Shown here in pieces: positions 58,001 to 64,000 of a DNA stretch of 64,000 nt. Numbering within the stretch: position 1 is the first letter of the stretch; every line of letters begins with the position of its first letter. This stretch comes from Rathayibacter agropyri (lineage in GTDB: Bacteria > Actinomycetota > Actinomycetes > Actinomycetales > Microbacteriaceae). Made by a program: the position numbers and the translations under genes. The stretch lies in contig NZ_JABRPL010000004.1 of the NCBI RefSeq assembly GCF_013249015.1, positions 119,725 through 183,724 of the forward strand, in the 5' to 3' direction. Below the pieces are notes generated by a model. That model did not search any database and was not told the DNA's origin. It saw only the letters and a list, made by a program, of their open reading frames with translations.

Positions 58001-59494
58001 CAGGAGAGCTACGACTTCGACCTCGCGAAGGCTGGGCACACGGTTCTCTTCGGCAGCCCCGGCTTCGGCAAGTCGACCGTGCTGCAGACCCTGACGATCG
58101 GCCTCGCCACGACGTCGACGCCTGAGCAGGTGCAGGTCAACCTCATCGACTTCGGGAACAACGGTTTGCTGCCGCTGCGCGGCCTCCCCCATGTCGCCGA
58201 TATCGTCACGCTCGAAGAAAGCGAGAAGCTCGGCAAGATGCTGGAGGGAATCGGTGGCGTGCTGGCGGCGCGGAAGCAGTCGTTCAGAGACGCCGGTGTC
58301 GCGAATCTGGAGCAGTACTCCGCGAAGACCGGTCGGCGCCTCCCAGTCGTGGTGAACGTGCTCGACGGATACGACAACCTCACCGCGAACGATCGGCGTA
58401 AGGAGCAGATCGACGACCTGCTGCTGCAGGTGCTCCGCGAAGGCGCCGGCCTCGGCGTCTATCTGGTCATGAGCGCAAGCCGGGTCGGCGGAGTACGCGT
58501 GAACATGCTCAGCAACATTTCCACGAAGCTGAGCCTGTACCTCAACGACGAGAGCGAACTCGCCCAACTCATGGGCCGCGAACGGCTGCTGCAGGTCGAC
58601 ACACTCGGCCGAGGACAGGTGATCGTGGAGACGCCAACCGCGATCCAGTTCTACCAACCGGCTCCCGGCGAGACCAGCGCCGAGACGCTCGCCGCGCTCG
58701 AAGCGCAGGTCGCCGCCCTCGACGCCGCCTGGACGGGGAAACGGCCTGCGCGGATCCCGATGGTGCCGCGGGAGCTCACGCCGGAGGCGTTCGCCGGCTT
58801 CGCGACGGTCACGACCGTCGAGAGCAAGGGCGGCGTGCCGTTGGCGTTGTCGAAGGCCACCACCGAGGCACGCGGGTTCTTGCCGCGCTCGCAGCCGTTC
58901 TTCCTGTTCGCCGCCAAGGACGACGAGCAGGAACTCCTCTTCCAGCAAACCCTGCTCACTCAGGGCGGGAGGGTGAACACCGACTTCCTTGTCATCGACT
59001 TCGACGAGCGATTCGACGACGCACTCGAGCGCACGCCGCTGCCCGCGAACTTCAGCTACATCACGAGCAAGAGCGACGCGAGCGAGATCGTCGCCGGCAT
59101 CGTCGCGTACCTGAGCCTCAACAAGCAGAAGGTTCAGGGCGCCCCTCTGGTGCTCGTGATCGCGAACCTGCCCGACTTCATCGCCAGCACCGGGGTAAAA
59201 CCGGACGACTTTGTGCTGGCGGTGAAGAACACCTTCAAATCAGGGCTGGACTTCATGATCTTCAGTAGGCACGACTACCTTGCCAAATCGTTCGACCCGG
59301 TGCCCAAGCTTCTGCGGGAACAGAAGTTCACCGGCTTTGTCGGTGCTCGCGCCTACGACAGCCCGCTGGTGAAGGGCATGGGCACGTCGACCGAGCCGGA
59401 GCCGAGCATCGACGAGCCGTACTTCGTGTTGCGCGGCGGCAGCGCCTTCGAGAAGGTCAAGCTTCCGCAGGCCCAGGAGCAGGCGCATGACTGA
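55013..59494 (+). CDS. EssC/YukBA-type FtsK/SpoIIIE ATPase
   Basis: The motor of the type VIIb-like machine, 1493 aa in a single chain. An FHA-like N-terminal region (about 75-180, FVIGDDPNAGIRVADSPL) is followed by two membrane helices (about 238-285). Then come ATPase domain D1 with Walker A GGTTGSGKSEF (about 672) and LIIDWKGGG, and D2 with GSPGFGKSTVLQTL (about 1014). A degenerate D3 (FLFAAKDDEQELLFQQTLL) has no P-loop. One fused chain with FHA domains is the EssC plan; ESX EccC lacks the FHA domains. It overlaps the next gene by 8 nt. Confidence 0.93.
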   Translation: MSVSDTEQPVSVQRAGLDSRLVPAELLFLVYVLDDQRAIRLSLTEERPFVEHQGHKFSVINDLLYVDGEKLSAGLQGVGALECVVVPAARARTVTFIIDGRSDFVIGDDPNAGIRVADSPLLVLHDDVLIVDPRDQLVFVNGVLVRGRQVCDLVVGTVVLTAGYLVEKRPAQFKLTSFGPGAVVDPAKALVQPAVREFPEGFPDYRRSPKLNVEVREAEFRLQGPDKPPSKPKNRLMRLVLPPFFMIAVAGVTVMITGSNPAMILGMGLATLLTASFTVSQYVTEKAETKVAALTQEEDYAGYLVRTVAAVTQAHDEEGDVLRYQQPSPRELIDLVEVYDRRIYERQRFNKDFLHVSLGYSDRPSVLSVSSDVNDKDASDEARQVAELAAGFQTQRDAPTPVGLMGQTLGFVGPPEVVQAQLQAVLFQTAFFHSYRDVNVVSLISREAYRQTWRAWRLLPHFRMQELNMRGLVYNDRLRDIVLNSFYQLLQKRKQAVKDAGTQKPQFAPHYVFTICDDRHLAGHGINELLAEDMSELGVTVIWCSEDAKLLPETVTALIQAPNFVKGELVTNADVYVATPFVPYGVPSNLEHSLRKLSNLNHLEVEKNAVPETLTLLEQYEVTTVEDLQIAQRWDRAEPNKSIASLIGWRGRSDSVYWDLHERAHGPHALVGGTTGSGKSEFLTTYLIGLTINFSPEDVGMLIIDWKGGGIANTLDKLPHFMGAITNLDGAGTARALASIKAELNKRQREFAVYGVNSINAYMSLYKHRHAPKPDVKYPSKPLPHLVLVSDEFAELKANVPEFLDELTSVARIGRSLGVHLILATQKPSGVVNDQIEANSTSKIALKMASEQDSNELLKTTDAAHITNPGRGYLKVGQNEVYELFQSGYAGVPYDPDAVVTEQVDERIYTINEVGQYELFYDPDEEVEQGKDTSDLPSQLEAVIDAIATIFTGDPRLELPDKPWLPNLAENIAAPEPAGSGLRVPLGMLDIPSRQAQESYDFDLAKAGHTVLFGSPGFGKSTVLQTLTIGLATTSTPEQVQVNLIDFGNNGLLPLRGLPHVADIVTLEESEKLGKMLEGIGGVLAARKQSFRDAGVANLEQYSAKTGRRLPVVVNVLDGYDNLTANDRRKEQIDDLLLQVLREGAGLGVYLVMSASRVGGVRVNMLSNISTKLSLYLNDESELAQLMGRERLLQVDTLGRGQVIVETPTAIQFYQPAPGETSAETLAALEAQVAALDAAWTGKRPARIPMVPRELTPEAFAGFATVTTVESKGGVPLALSKATTEARGFLPRSQPFFLFAAKDDEQELLFQQTLLTQGGRVNTDFLVIDFDERFDDALERTPLPANFSYITSKSDASEIVAGIVAYLSLNKQKVQGAPLVLVIANLPDFIASTGVKPDDFVLAVKNTFKSGLDFMIFSRHDYLAKSFDPVPKLLREQKFTGFVGARAYDSPLVKGMGTSTEPEPSIDEPYFVLRGGSAFEKVKLPQAQEQAHD

Positions 59495-59930
59495 GGAACA
59501 GGAGCTGCTGCCCCTCGGGACGGCCGTCGAGATCGAAGGCGACGACGGCATCTACGTCATCATCGCCCGAGGCTTTCAGAAGCATGACGACGGCTTCCTC
59601 GCCGGTTACAAGGGTGTGCCCCATCCGCAAGGCGCGGCGGCCGGAGTGCGCGAGATCGTGATTCGACAGACGCAGATCACGAACGTCATTCACCGCGGCC
59701 ACAGCAACGACGAAGACACAGCGTTCGCGGAAGATCTGCTCGAGAAGGCGAAGATCCCGCCCAAGGTCTCGCCCCCTCCCGCCGCGGAGCCCGCCCTGAC
59801 CGTCGACCTCACCACACCCGCCGCTCTCCCTCCACCGGCTGCGGCCGAGGGCGCGGGAGCGCCACCCAATAGAGCGAAAAATGCCGCAGACCCATTTAGT
59901 GAGCTTCGACGTAAAGGAAGACAAGTATGA
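59487..59930 (+). CDS. DUF4176-type protein 1
   Basis: A 147-aa protein. The first 95 residues carry the DUF4176 pattern (LLPLGTAVEIEGDDGIYVIIARGF, with YKGVPHPQGA and QTQITNVIHRG). The tail is Pro/Ala-rich and ends NAADPFSELRRKGR. DUF4176 proteins accompany LXG toxin genes in Bacillota and are thought to help deliver the toxin to the secretion machine. A second copy follows at once. Confidence 0.75.
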   Translation: MTEEQELLPLGTAVEIEGDDGIYVIIARGFQKHDDGFLAGYKGVPHPQGAAAGVREIVIRQTQITNVIHRGHSNDEDTAFAEDLLEKAKIPPKVSPPPAAEPALTVDLTTPAALPPPAAAEGAGAPPNRAKNAADPFSELRRKGRQV

Positions 59931-60331
59931 CTGATTTGCATCCTGACTCCCGGCCCCTGGAGAGCCGCACGTTCTTGCCGTTGGGAAGTGTGGTGATTCT
60001 GAATGGTTCGGTGAAGAAGCTAGTGATCGTCAGTCGAGGGTCGATCGTCGAGGATGTGTTCTTCGACTATGGCGCGTTCCTGTACCCGGAGGGCCTGATC
60101 CACACGAATATCGCCTATTTCAACCAGGACGACATTATGACGACCGTGCACGAAGGGTACCGGGACACGGACGACGAACTGGCCGTCGACATGTTGAACG
60201 ATGCCCACACTCGATTCCAGCAGAAACGAAACGAATCGGTCTCCGCTTCCGTCCCGGTAGCGTCCGCTGCCAGGGCCGCAGAGGACGACCCGTTCGCCAG
60301 TGTGCGGGACCTGGGAGATGACGATGAATGA
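59927..60331 (+). CDS. DUF4176-type protein 2
   Basis: A 134-aa paralogue of the upstream gene with the same opening, FLPLGSVVILNGSVKKLVIVSRG, then YGAFLYPEGLIHTN and IMTTVHEGYRDTDDE. It ends with an acidic tail (DDPFASVRDLGDDDE) sharing the DPF motif with its neighbour. ATGA overlap with the previous gene. Confidence 0.75.
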   Translation: MTDLHPDSRPLESRTFLPLGSVVILNGSVKKLVIVSRGSIVEDVFFDYGAFLYPEGLIHTNIAYFNQDDIMTTVHEGYRDTDDELAVDMLNDAHTRFQQKRNESVSASVPVASAARAAEDDPFASVRDLGDDDE

Positions 60332-60641
60332 GGACCAGGCGTTGGCGCAGGTGCAGGAACTCGACGAGGTCATCGCCCAGCTGGACACGGTGCGCAGCAA
60401 TGTCGAGGCGTTCCGTGTCGATGACTACAAAGATGCGGGAGGGGCGCAGTGGGCGGGGCAGGGACGCACCCGATTCACGGCCGCTGTCGACACTGCGAAG
60501 TCGAACTTCGAACAGATCGGTGAGCAGATCGAGCAGGCCATCAGTGATTGCAAGAGCAAACAGCGCACGCTCGCTTTTTCGATCAATCCGCTTGAGCATC
60601 CGGCTCTTTCCGTGCAAGCCGTCGCGATCGCGCTGAACTAA
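60324..60641 (+). CDS. Small W-x-G helical protein (LXG accessory)
   Basis: A 105-aa, almost wholly helical protein with GGAQWAGQGRTRF. The W-x-G tryptophan is at residue 43, as in the EsxA-like protein. Position directly before the toxin suggests a toxin-targeting partner like the DUF5082/DUF5344-type helical proteins of Bacillota LXG operons. GGGAG lies 8 nt before ATG 60324; ATG 60318 is an alternative. Confidence 0.7.
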   Translation: MNEDQALAQVQELDEVIAQLDTVRSNVEAFRVDDYKDAGGAQWAGQGRTRFTAAVDTAKSNFEQIGEQIEQAISDCKSKQRTLAFSINPLEHPALSVQAVAIALN

Positions 60642-60662
60642 ACAGGCACAAGGAGGTATCAG

Positions 60663-60950
60663 ATGGTGGACGCCGGTACGCGAGGTATTCGCGATGGGTT
60701 TCATGACGAGACCCGGAATGTCTCTGCGCTCACGTCTCGTGTGGCAGAGACCAAGGATGGGTGGAATCGGGGAGACGGTCTGAACGTGACCGGCACCACG
60801 GTTGTGTCGGAGATTTATTCCGAGCTGTCGACGTTGATCGCGTCGTATGGTGCCGCGGCGCAGAAGGACACGAACGAGTTCGACCAGCTCGGAGTGAATA
60901 TCGAAGTGCAGGACGCGCAGGATGCGCAGGGCGGCGAGGTGTCCGAGTGA
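60663..60950 (+). CDS. Small helical protein upstream of the LXG toxin
   Basis: A 95-aa protein starting MVDAGTRGIRDGFHDETRNVSAL, helical, with a Gly/Asn turn in the middle (GWNRGDGLNVTG). It ends IEVQDAQDAQGGEVSE. It probably corresponds to the second helical accessory protein of LXG operons. The DAQDAQ motif matches the end of the EsxA-like protein. It has the strongest ribosome binding site of the locus (AAGGAGGT). Its stop overlaps the toxin start (GTGA). Confidence 0.7.
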   Translation: MVDAGTRGIRDGFHDETRNVSALTSRVAETKDGWNRGDGLNVTGTTVVSEIYSELSTLIASYGAAAQKDTNEFDQLGVNIEVQDAQDAQGGEVSE

Positions 60951-62920
60951 GTGTGGTGGAGTTTTCTGCGGATTCGTGGCAGGCGTCGTCTCCGGGGTTG
61001 CAGAAGAGTCTCGCGGATCGGGTTGAGGCGCTTGAGGCGCTCCTGCAGGGGCTTCAGAGTCTGGCGGCCTCGGGGAATATCAGTGGTCAGGGTGCGGATG
61101 CGATGCGTGCGTATCTTCGGGAGGTGCATGTCCCGATCGTGCAGTCGCTGTTGGTGTGTCTGTCGACGTTCCAGACCGCGATCGGGGTGTATTGGAACGG
61201 ATACTCCCAGGTGGACACGGACGGGAACTTCCGGCTCGTGAACGACGAGTTCGACGCGCACCGTGTCCAGCTTGATACCGGCATCGAGCAGTTGCGCGGG
61301 TTCGCCGCCGACTTGCGGTCGATTGCTGCGAGCGCGTCGCATCTGGTGTCGTTGGACGGCGCGGGCGCTGGCGCGGCCGATGCCGCTGCGGAGGGTTTCG
61401 AGCGGATGCGGTCGATTGTGACGTCTCAGCAGGAGACGTGGGCGGCGTATGAGGCCACGGATCCGGGGTTCGGTCAGGTGAAGAACCTTGTGGCGGAGTT
61501 GAACCGGGTGGTCGCGAACCTGGGGAGTCTGACTGTCGGGCAGGGACGCTCCTACGTGTCGGGGAGCTTTAATCTGACGTTGCGGACGTTGGGGGAGTTG
61601 ACCGGGGGGATGCTGGATTACTGTCGGGAGAATCAGCAGGCTGCGTCCGATGGGTGGGACAGCTTGTTCTCTGGGTATGTCGAGGATGTTGAAGCGGAGC
61701 AGGATCGGCAACGGAAAGAGGATGCCCTGTGGGGGGTGTTGTGGGATGGGATCCAGGTCGTTGAGGGTGTGGTGATTGTCGCGGTGGGCGTGGTGGGTAC
61801 GCCGTTCAGCGCGGGCGCGACGTTGGCGTTCGCGGGGCTGGGTGGGTCGCTGATCGTTGGGGGTGTGAACAGCGCGATTGACGACGCATCGATCGCGTCG
61901 ACCGGTGAGGGGTTGAATCTGGTCGGGATGGCCAGCGATCAGGTGGCCCAATGGTATGACGTCACTGTGATGCAGCCGGCGGTCGAGTCCGGGTCATGGG
62001 CGGGGCAGTTCGTCGCGAGTGTCGGGTCGGGTGTCGGGCAGGTGATGAGCGGTGCGGCGCAGATGAATTTGCGTGACACGGGGCGTGGGATCGAGGCCCT
62101 CATGTTCGACGAGGATGTGCGTAACGAAGCGTTGCAGCAGGTCACGACGCTCGTTGACCAGGTCCGCGCGGGGAACCCGGTTGTGATCGGACAGATCGTT
62201 GGGAACATTGTGCCAGGGGCGGCGGCGTTGAAGATCGCGAAAACGACCGGACTTGTGGGCGAGGCGAACAAATTCGCTGACTTCGCGAAACCCATCATCA
62301 CGAACCCGAGCAGGACCACCAGTGCCCTGGACTGGCTCAAGAACCAGATCGGCGCGGGCGGGGTGACAGTCAGCGACGAATTCGAGCCGACAATACGACC
62401 AGCAGACCGCATTGACGGGTCGACCGTGAAGTCGGATAGTGTCGACCAGCCGGGCGGGAGTAATGCTCCGGGTCCGGTGAAGTATCCGACTGGCCGGTTG
62501 CCGAAGCGTGGTGTACCGAACTCTTTCGGGTATGATTCTGACGGGGTTCGTCTTCCCTACGCGAATAGTCGCCCTGATTACGCGCCCGGACAAGTCAAAA
62601 GGGTGTGGAGGGAAACCCGGAAGAAACAAGTGAGCGACATCAGGGCCGGCGAACCGGGGGCGCCGCCGAGGTGCCCCAAGCGGCATCAGCTCTGGGTCAA
62701 AGACAAGTCAGGCGACTGGAAACTTATCAAGTGGCGACCCGGAGAACCCCGCGCTGGCCTCTGGGACATGGGACACCTCCCACGGGCCGAATATGCCAAA
62801 CTTCGAAACCGGTACCTCAATCATGAGATTACGAAGAAAGAATTCTTGGATCAATATCACAACGCGGAGAATTATCAAGTTGAAGATCCGGGCAGAAACC
62901 GGTCCCATATCGATGAATAG
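60947..62920 (+). CDS. LXG-domain toxin with GH-E nuclease tip
   Basis: A 657-aa secreted toxin candidate. Residues 1 to about 210 form an LXG domain: long helices, ISGQGADAMRAYLREVHVP, then LVCLSTFQTAIGVYW. A hydrophobic stretch (about 265-310) and a helical middle region follow, then a Pro/Gly linker near 495-520. The tip (about 525-657) has WDMGHLPRAEYAKLRNRYL and EFLDQYHNAENYQVEDP, the GH-E pattern of HNH/EndoVII-type nucleases, with H610 and E615 as likely active-site residues. A DNase is inferred. No signal peptide, as expected for type VII export. Base composition is visibly less GC-rich in the tip. Confidence 0.88.
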   Translation: MSVVEFSADSWQASSPGLQKSLADRVEALEALLQGLQSLAASGNISGQGADAMRAYLREVHVPIVQSLLVCLSTFQTAIGVYWNGYSQVDTDGNFRLVNDEFDAHRVQLDTGIEQLRGFAADLRSIAASASHLVSLDGAGAGAADAAAEGFERMRSIVTSQQETWAAYEATDPGFGQVKNLVAELNRVVANLGSLTVGQGRSYVSGSFNLTLRTLGELTGGMLDYCRENQQAASDGWDSLFSGYVEDVEAEQDRQRKEDALWGVLWDGIQVVEGVVIVAVGVVGTPFSAGATLAFAGLGGSLIVGGVNSAIDDASIASTGEGLNLVGMASDQVAQWYDVTVMQPAVESGSWAGQFVASVGSGVGQVMSGAAQMNLRDTGRGIEALMFDEDVRNEALQQVTTLVDQVRAGNPVVIGQIVGNIVPGAAALKIAKTTGLVGEANKFADFAKPIITNPSRTTSALDWLKNQIGAGGVTVSDEFEPTIRPADRIDGSTVKSDSVDQPGGSNAPGPVKYPTGRLPKRGVPNSFGYDSDGVRLPYANSRPDYAPGQVKRVWRETRKKQVSDIRAGEPGAPPRCPKRHQLWVKDKSGDWKLIKWRPGEPRAGLWDMGHLPRAEYAKLRNRYLNHEITKKEFLDQYHNAENYQVEDPGRNRSHIDE

Positions 62921-62942
62921 AAATTGAGAAGAGGAGGACAAT

Positions 62943-63509
62943 ATGACATCTCCGAGTCATGCTGCTGAATATGGGACATATGAGGAGTTTTGTGCCGTCT
63001 ACGATCCCGCTACCATGCCGTTCACCCCGAGGCCTGGCGTAGATGGGCTCCTCGGCGGCGCTGTGGTGAATAAGGATCCTCGGGCGCGGTTGGCGATCGC
63101 GAATCGTCTGCTCGATGATGGCGCGGATCCCAGTCTGGTGAGCGCTGATGGTGATCGTATCAATGTGTTGCACGCGTTGTGGGGTCGCAGGCAGGTTCGC
63201 GACCCCGAAGCGGAAGCGGCGCTGATCGGACGGTTGTTGGACGGCGGGGCGGACATTAATCTGCGCTCACCCAGGTTCGGTCTTCCACTGACGATGCTTG
63301 TCACGGATATTTCGGCCAGCCACGAATATTTGCGGGCCGTATTTGCTGCGGTCACGGCGCACTCTCGACCTGACTTGACGGCGCATGTCGATCGGCGGCG
63401 TCAGGCCAGCGTGGGGCAGTATCTTGCGCAAACCAAGTCTGGTTTCATGCGTGATGAGGTTCGTGCGTATGCTGCGGCGACCGGGCAAGATATCGACGTG
63501 ATCTCATGA
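62943..63509 (+). CDS. Ankyrin-repeat-like candidate immunity protein
   Basis: A 188-aa protein directly after the toxin. It contains ankyrin-like units: ARLAIANRLLDDGADPSLVS with DGDRINVLHALW, then LIGRLLDGGADINLRS. Ankyrin-type proteins are a known immunity class for nuclease toxins, and the position suggests protection against the GH-E tip. GAGGAGG precedes the ATG. It overlaps the next gene by 4 nt. Confidence 0.75.
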   Translation: MTSPSHAAEYGTYEEFCAVYDPATMPFTPRPGVDGLLGGAVVNKDPRARLAIANRLLDDGADPSLVSADGDRINVLHALWGRRQVRDPEAEAALIGRLLDGGADINLRSPRFGLPLTMLVTDISASHEYLRAVFAAVTAHSRPDLTAHVDRRRQASVGQYLAQTKSGFMRDEVRAYAAATGQDIDVIS

Positions 63510-63877
63510 GCCAGAAGCAGGGTATGGAGATTATACCTCAAGCAGGGGCTTGTTTGATGACGGTGAACGCGTGGGAGGGCCGCGCTCCAGTGCGGTGGAT
63601 GCTACGGGAGCGGTCGAACGCACCTGTCGACAATGGCTGGCGTATCATGAGCGCGGCGGACAGCAGTGAGTACCTCGCCGACTCGACCAACTGGCGCATC
63701 ACCGATTTCAATGATGCCTGCGAGATCGAGCCCGCTCTGATCGGCATCTACGATCTACCTGTCGGAAGCGATCTACAAATCGTCATCGACGAGCACGGCA
63801 CACGCATCGTCGAAACGCCGACCGGTCGAGAACTGACACCCGAGAGAATGTATGTCCCACCACGCCACCGACGCTGA
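63506..63877 (+). CDS. DUF2185-like candidate immunity protein
   Basis: A 123-aa protein with VRWMLRERSNAPVDNGWRIM, DSSEYLADSTNW and IGIYDLPVGSDLQIVIDEHG, which resembles DUF2185 (Imm33-like) immunity proteins. It could protect against the same toxin, or be left over from an earlier toxin tip. ATGA overlap with the ankyrin-like gene. Confidence 0.7.
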   Translation: MSQKQGMEIIPQAGACLMTVNAWEGRAPVRWMLRERSNAPVDNGWRIMSAADSSEYLADSTNWRITDFNDACEIEPALIGIYDLPVGSDLQIVIDEHGTRIVETPTGRELTPERMYVPPRHRR

Positions 63878-63904
63878 CCTTCTTCCGCTTCCTACTCGCT
63901 CGGC

Positions 63905-63919
63905 TTTGCATAAGCCTCC
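63905..63919 (-). repeat. Lone IS-end-like motif
   Basis: TTTGCATAAGCCTCC matches 14 of 15 bases of TTTGCATAAACCTCC at 52412-52426, the right end of the IS5-like element and its derivative. No transposon body is attached on the left. The two motifs bracket the whole secretion and toxin operon as a short direct repeat. Confidence 0.5.
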
Positions 63920-64000
63920 AGGCGGGCCACTGGTATGACGTCACGGTGATGCAGCCGGCGGCCGGGTCGGGGTCGTGGGCGGGGCAGTTCGTCGCGAGTG
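63920..64000 (+). pseudogene. 5'-truncated duplicate of the LXG toxin middle region
   Basis: From about 63929 the sequence reads WYDVTVMQPAAGSGSWAGQF and then VAS, close to residues about 334-356 of the toxin (WYDVTVMQPAVESGSWAGQF). The alignment begins abruptly just after the IS-end-like motif, so there is no LXG domain or start. It continues past the window edge and probably leads into an alternative toxin tip. Confidence 0.8.

Noticed and set aside
52826-59494. Assignment as an ESX/T7SSa system
   Set aside because: No EccB, EccD, EccE, mycosin or PE/PPE gene is present. EssB-, YukD- and single-chain FHA-EssC-like genes point to the T7SSb plan.

Overview
The window is high-GC actinobacterial DNA, most likely from the family Microbacteriaceae (Rathayibacter/Clavibacter/Leifsonia type). 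This rests on gene content and order: infA-rpmJ-rpsM-rpsK-rpoA-rplQ-truA, rplM-rpsI-glmM, glmS-acpS-alr-tsaE-tsaB-rimI-tsaD, DUF3817-guaA and sucC-sucD-DUF6350. It also fits the many GTG starts and the many -10 boxes lying only 6-9 nt before a start codon. The genus is an inference.

Layout. 1-3.3 kb: mannitol PTS and mannitol-1-phosphate dehydrogenase. 3.4-4.1 kb: signal peptidase I. 4.4-11.3 kb: translation and RNA polymerase genes plus truA and glmM. 11.4-18.4 kb: coaA, then a cell-wall precursor and tRNA t6A modification operon. 18.5-21.4 kb: three small DUF4190-type membrane proteins, a THUMP-like methyltransferase and a CIRCE-controlled groES. 21.5-29.4 kb: rarD and a branched-chain amino acid ABC transporter. 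29.7-37.9 kb: purine genes guaB, a guaB paralogue and guaA, interleaved with a K+/H+ antiporter pair, a SURF1 protein and DUF3817. 38-47 kb: mostly membrane and lipid functions plus a UvrD/PcrA helicase. 47.3-50.9 kb: succinyl-CoA synthetase and a DUF6350 membrane protein.

At about 50.88 kb, some 20 nt after the DUF6350 stop, conserved synteny ends and an accessory island begins. Its left edge is a nest of dead transposons: an IS5-like element lies inside the remains of an IS3-family element. Then follows a compact operon that reads as a type VIIb-like (Bacillota-style) secretion system: EsxA-like WXG100 protein, EssA-like protein, ubiquitin-like EsaB/YukD, EssB/YukC and EssC/YukBA. Downstream come two DUF4176 proteins, a second small W-x-G protein, another small helical protein, an LXG-domain toxin with a GH-E (HNH/EndoVII-type) nuclease tip, and two candidate immunity genes (ankyrin-like and DUF2185-like). 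The window ends inside a 5'-truncated second copy of the toxin's middle region, which suggests an orphan toxin-tip cassette continues beyond the edge. No EsaA and no ESX/Ecc-type component is visible. This secretion and toxin locus is the most interesting part of the window.

A second theme is intergenic. At least four copies of a palindromic repeat of about 80 bp, with a conserved GACATTTCGCG tail, sit at gene 3' ends. Very long perfect inverted repeats follow guaB and guaA.
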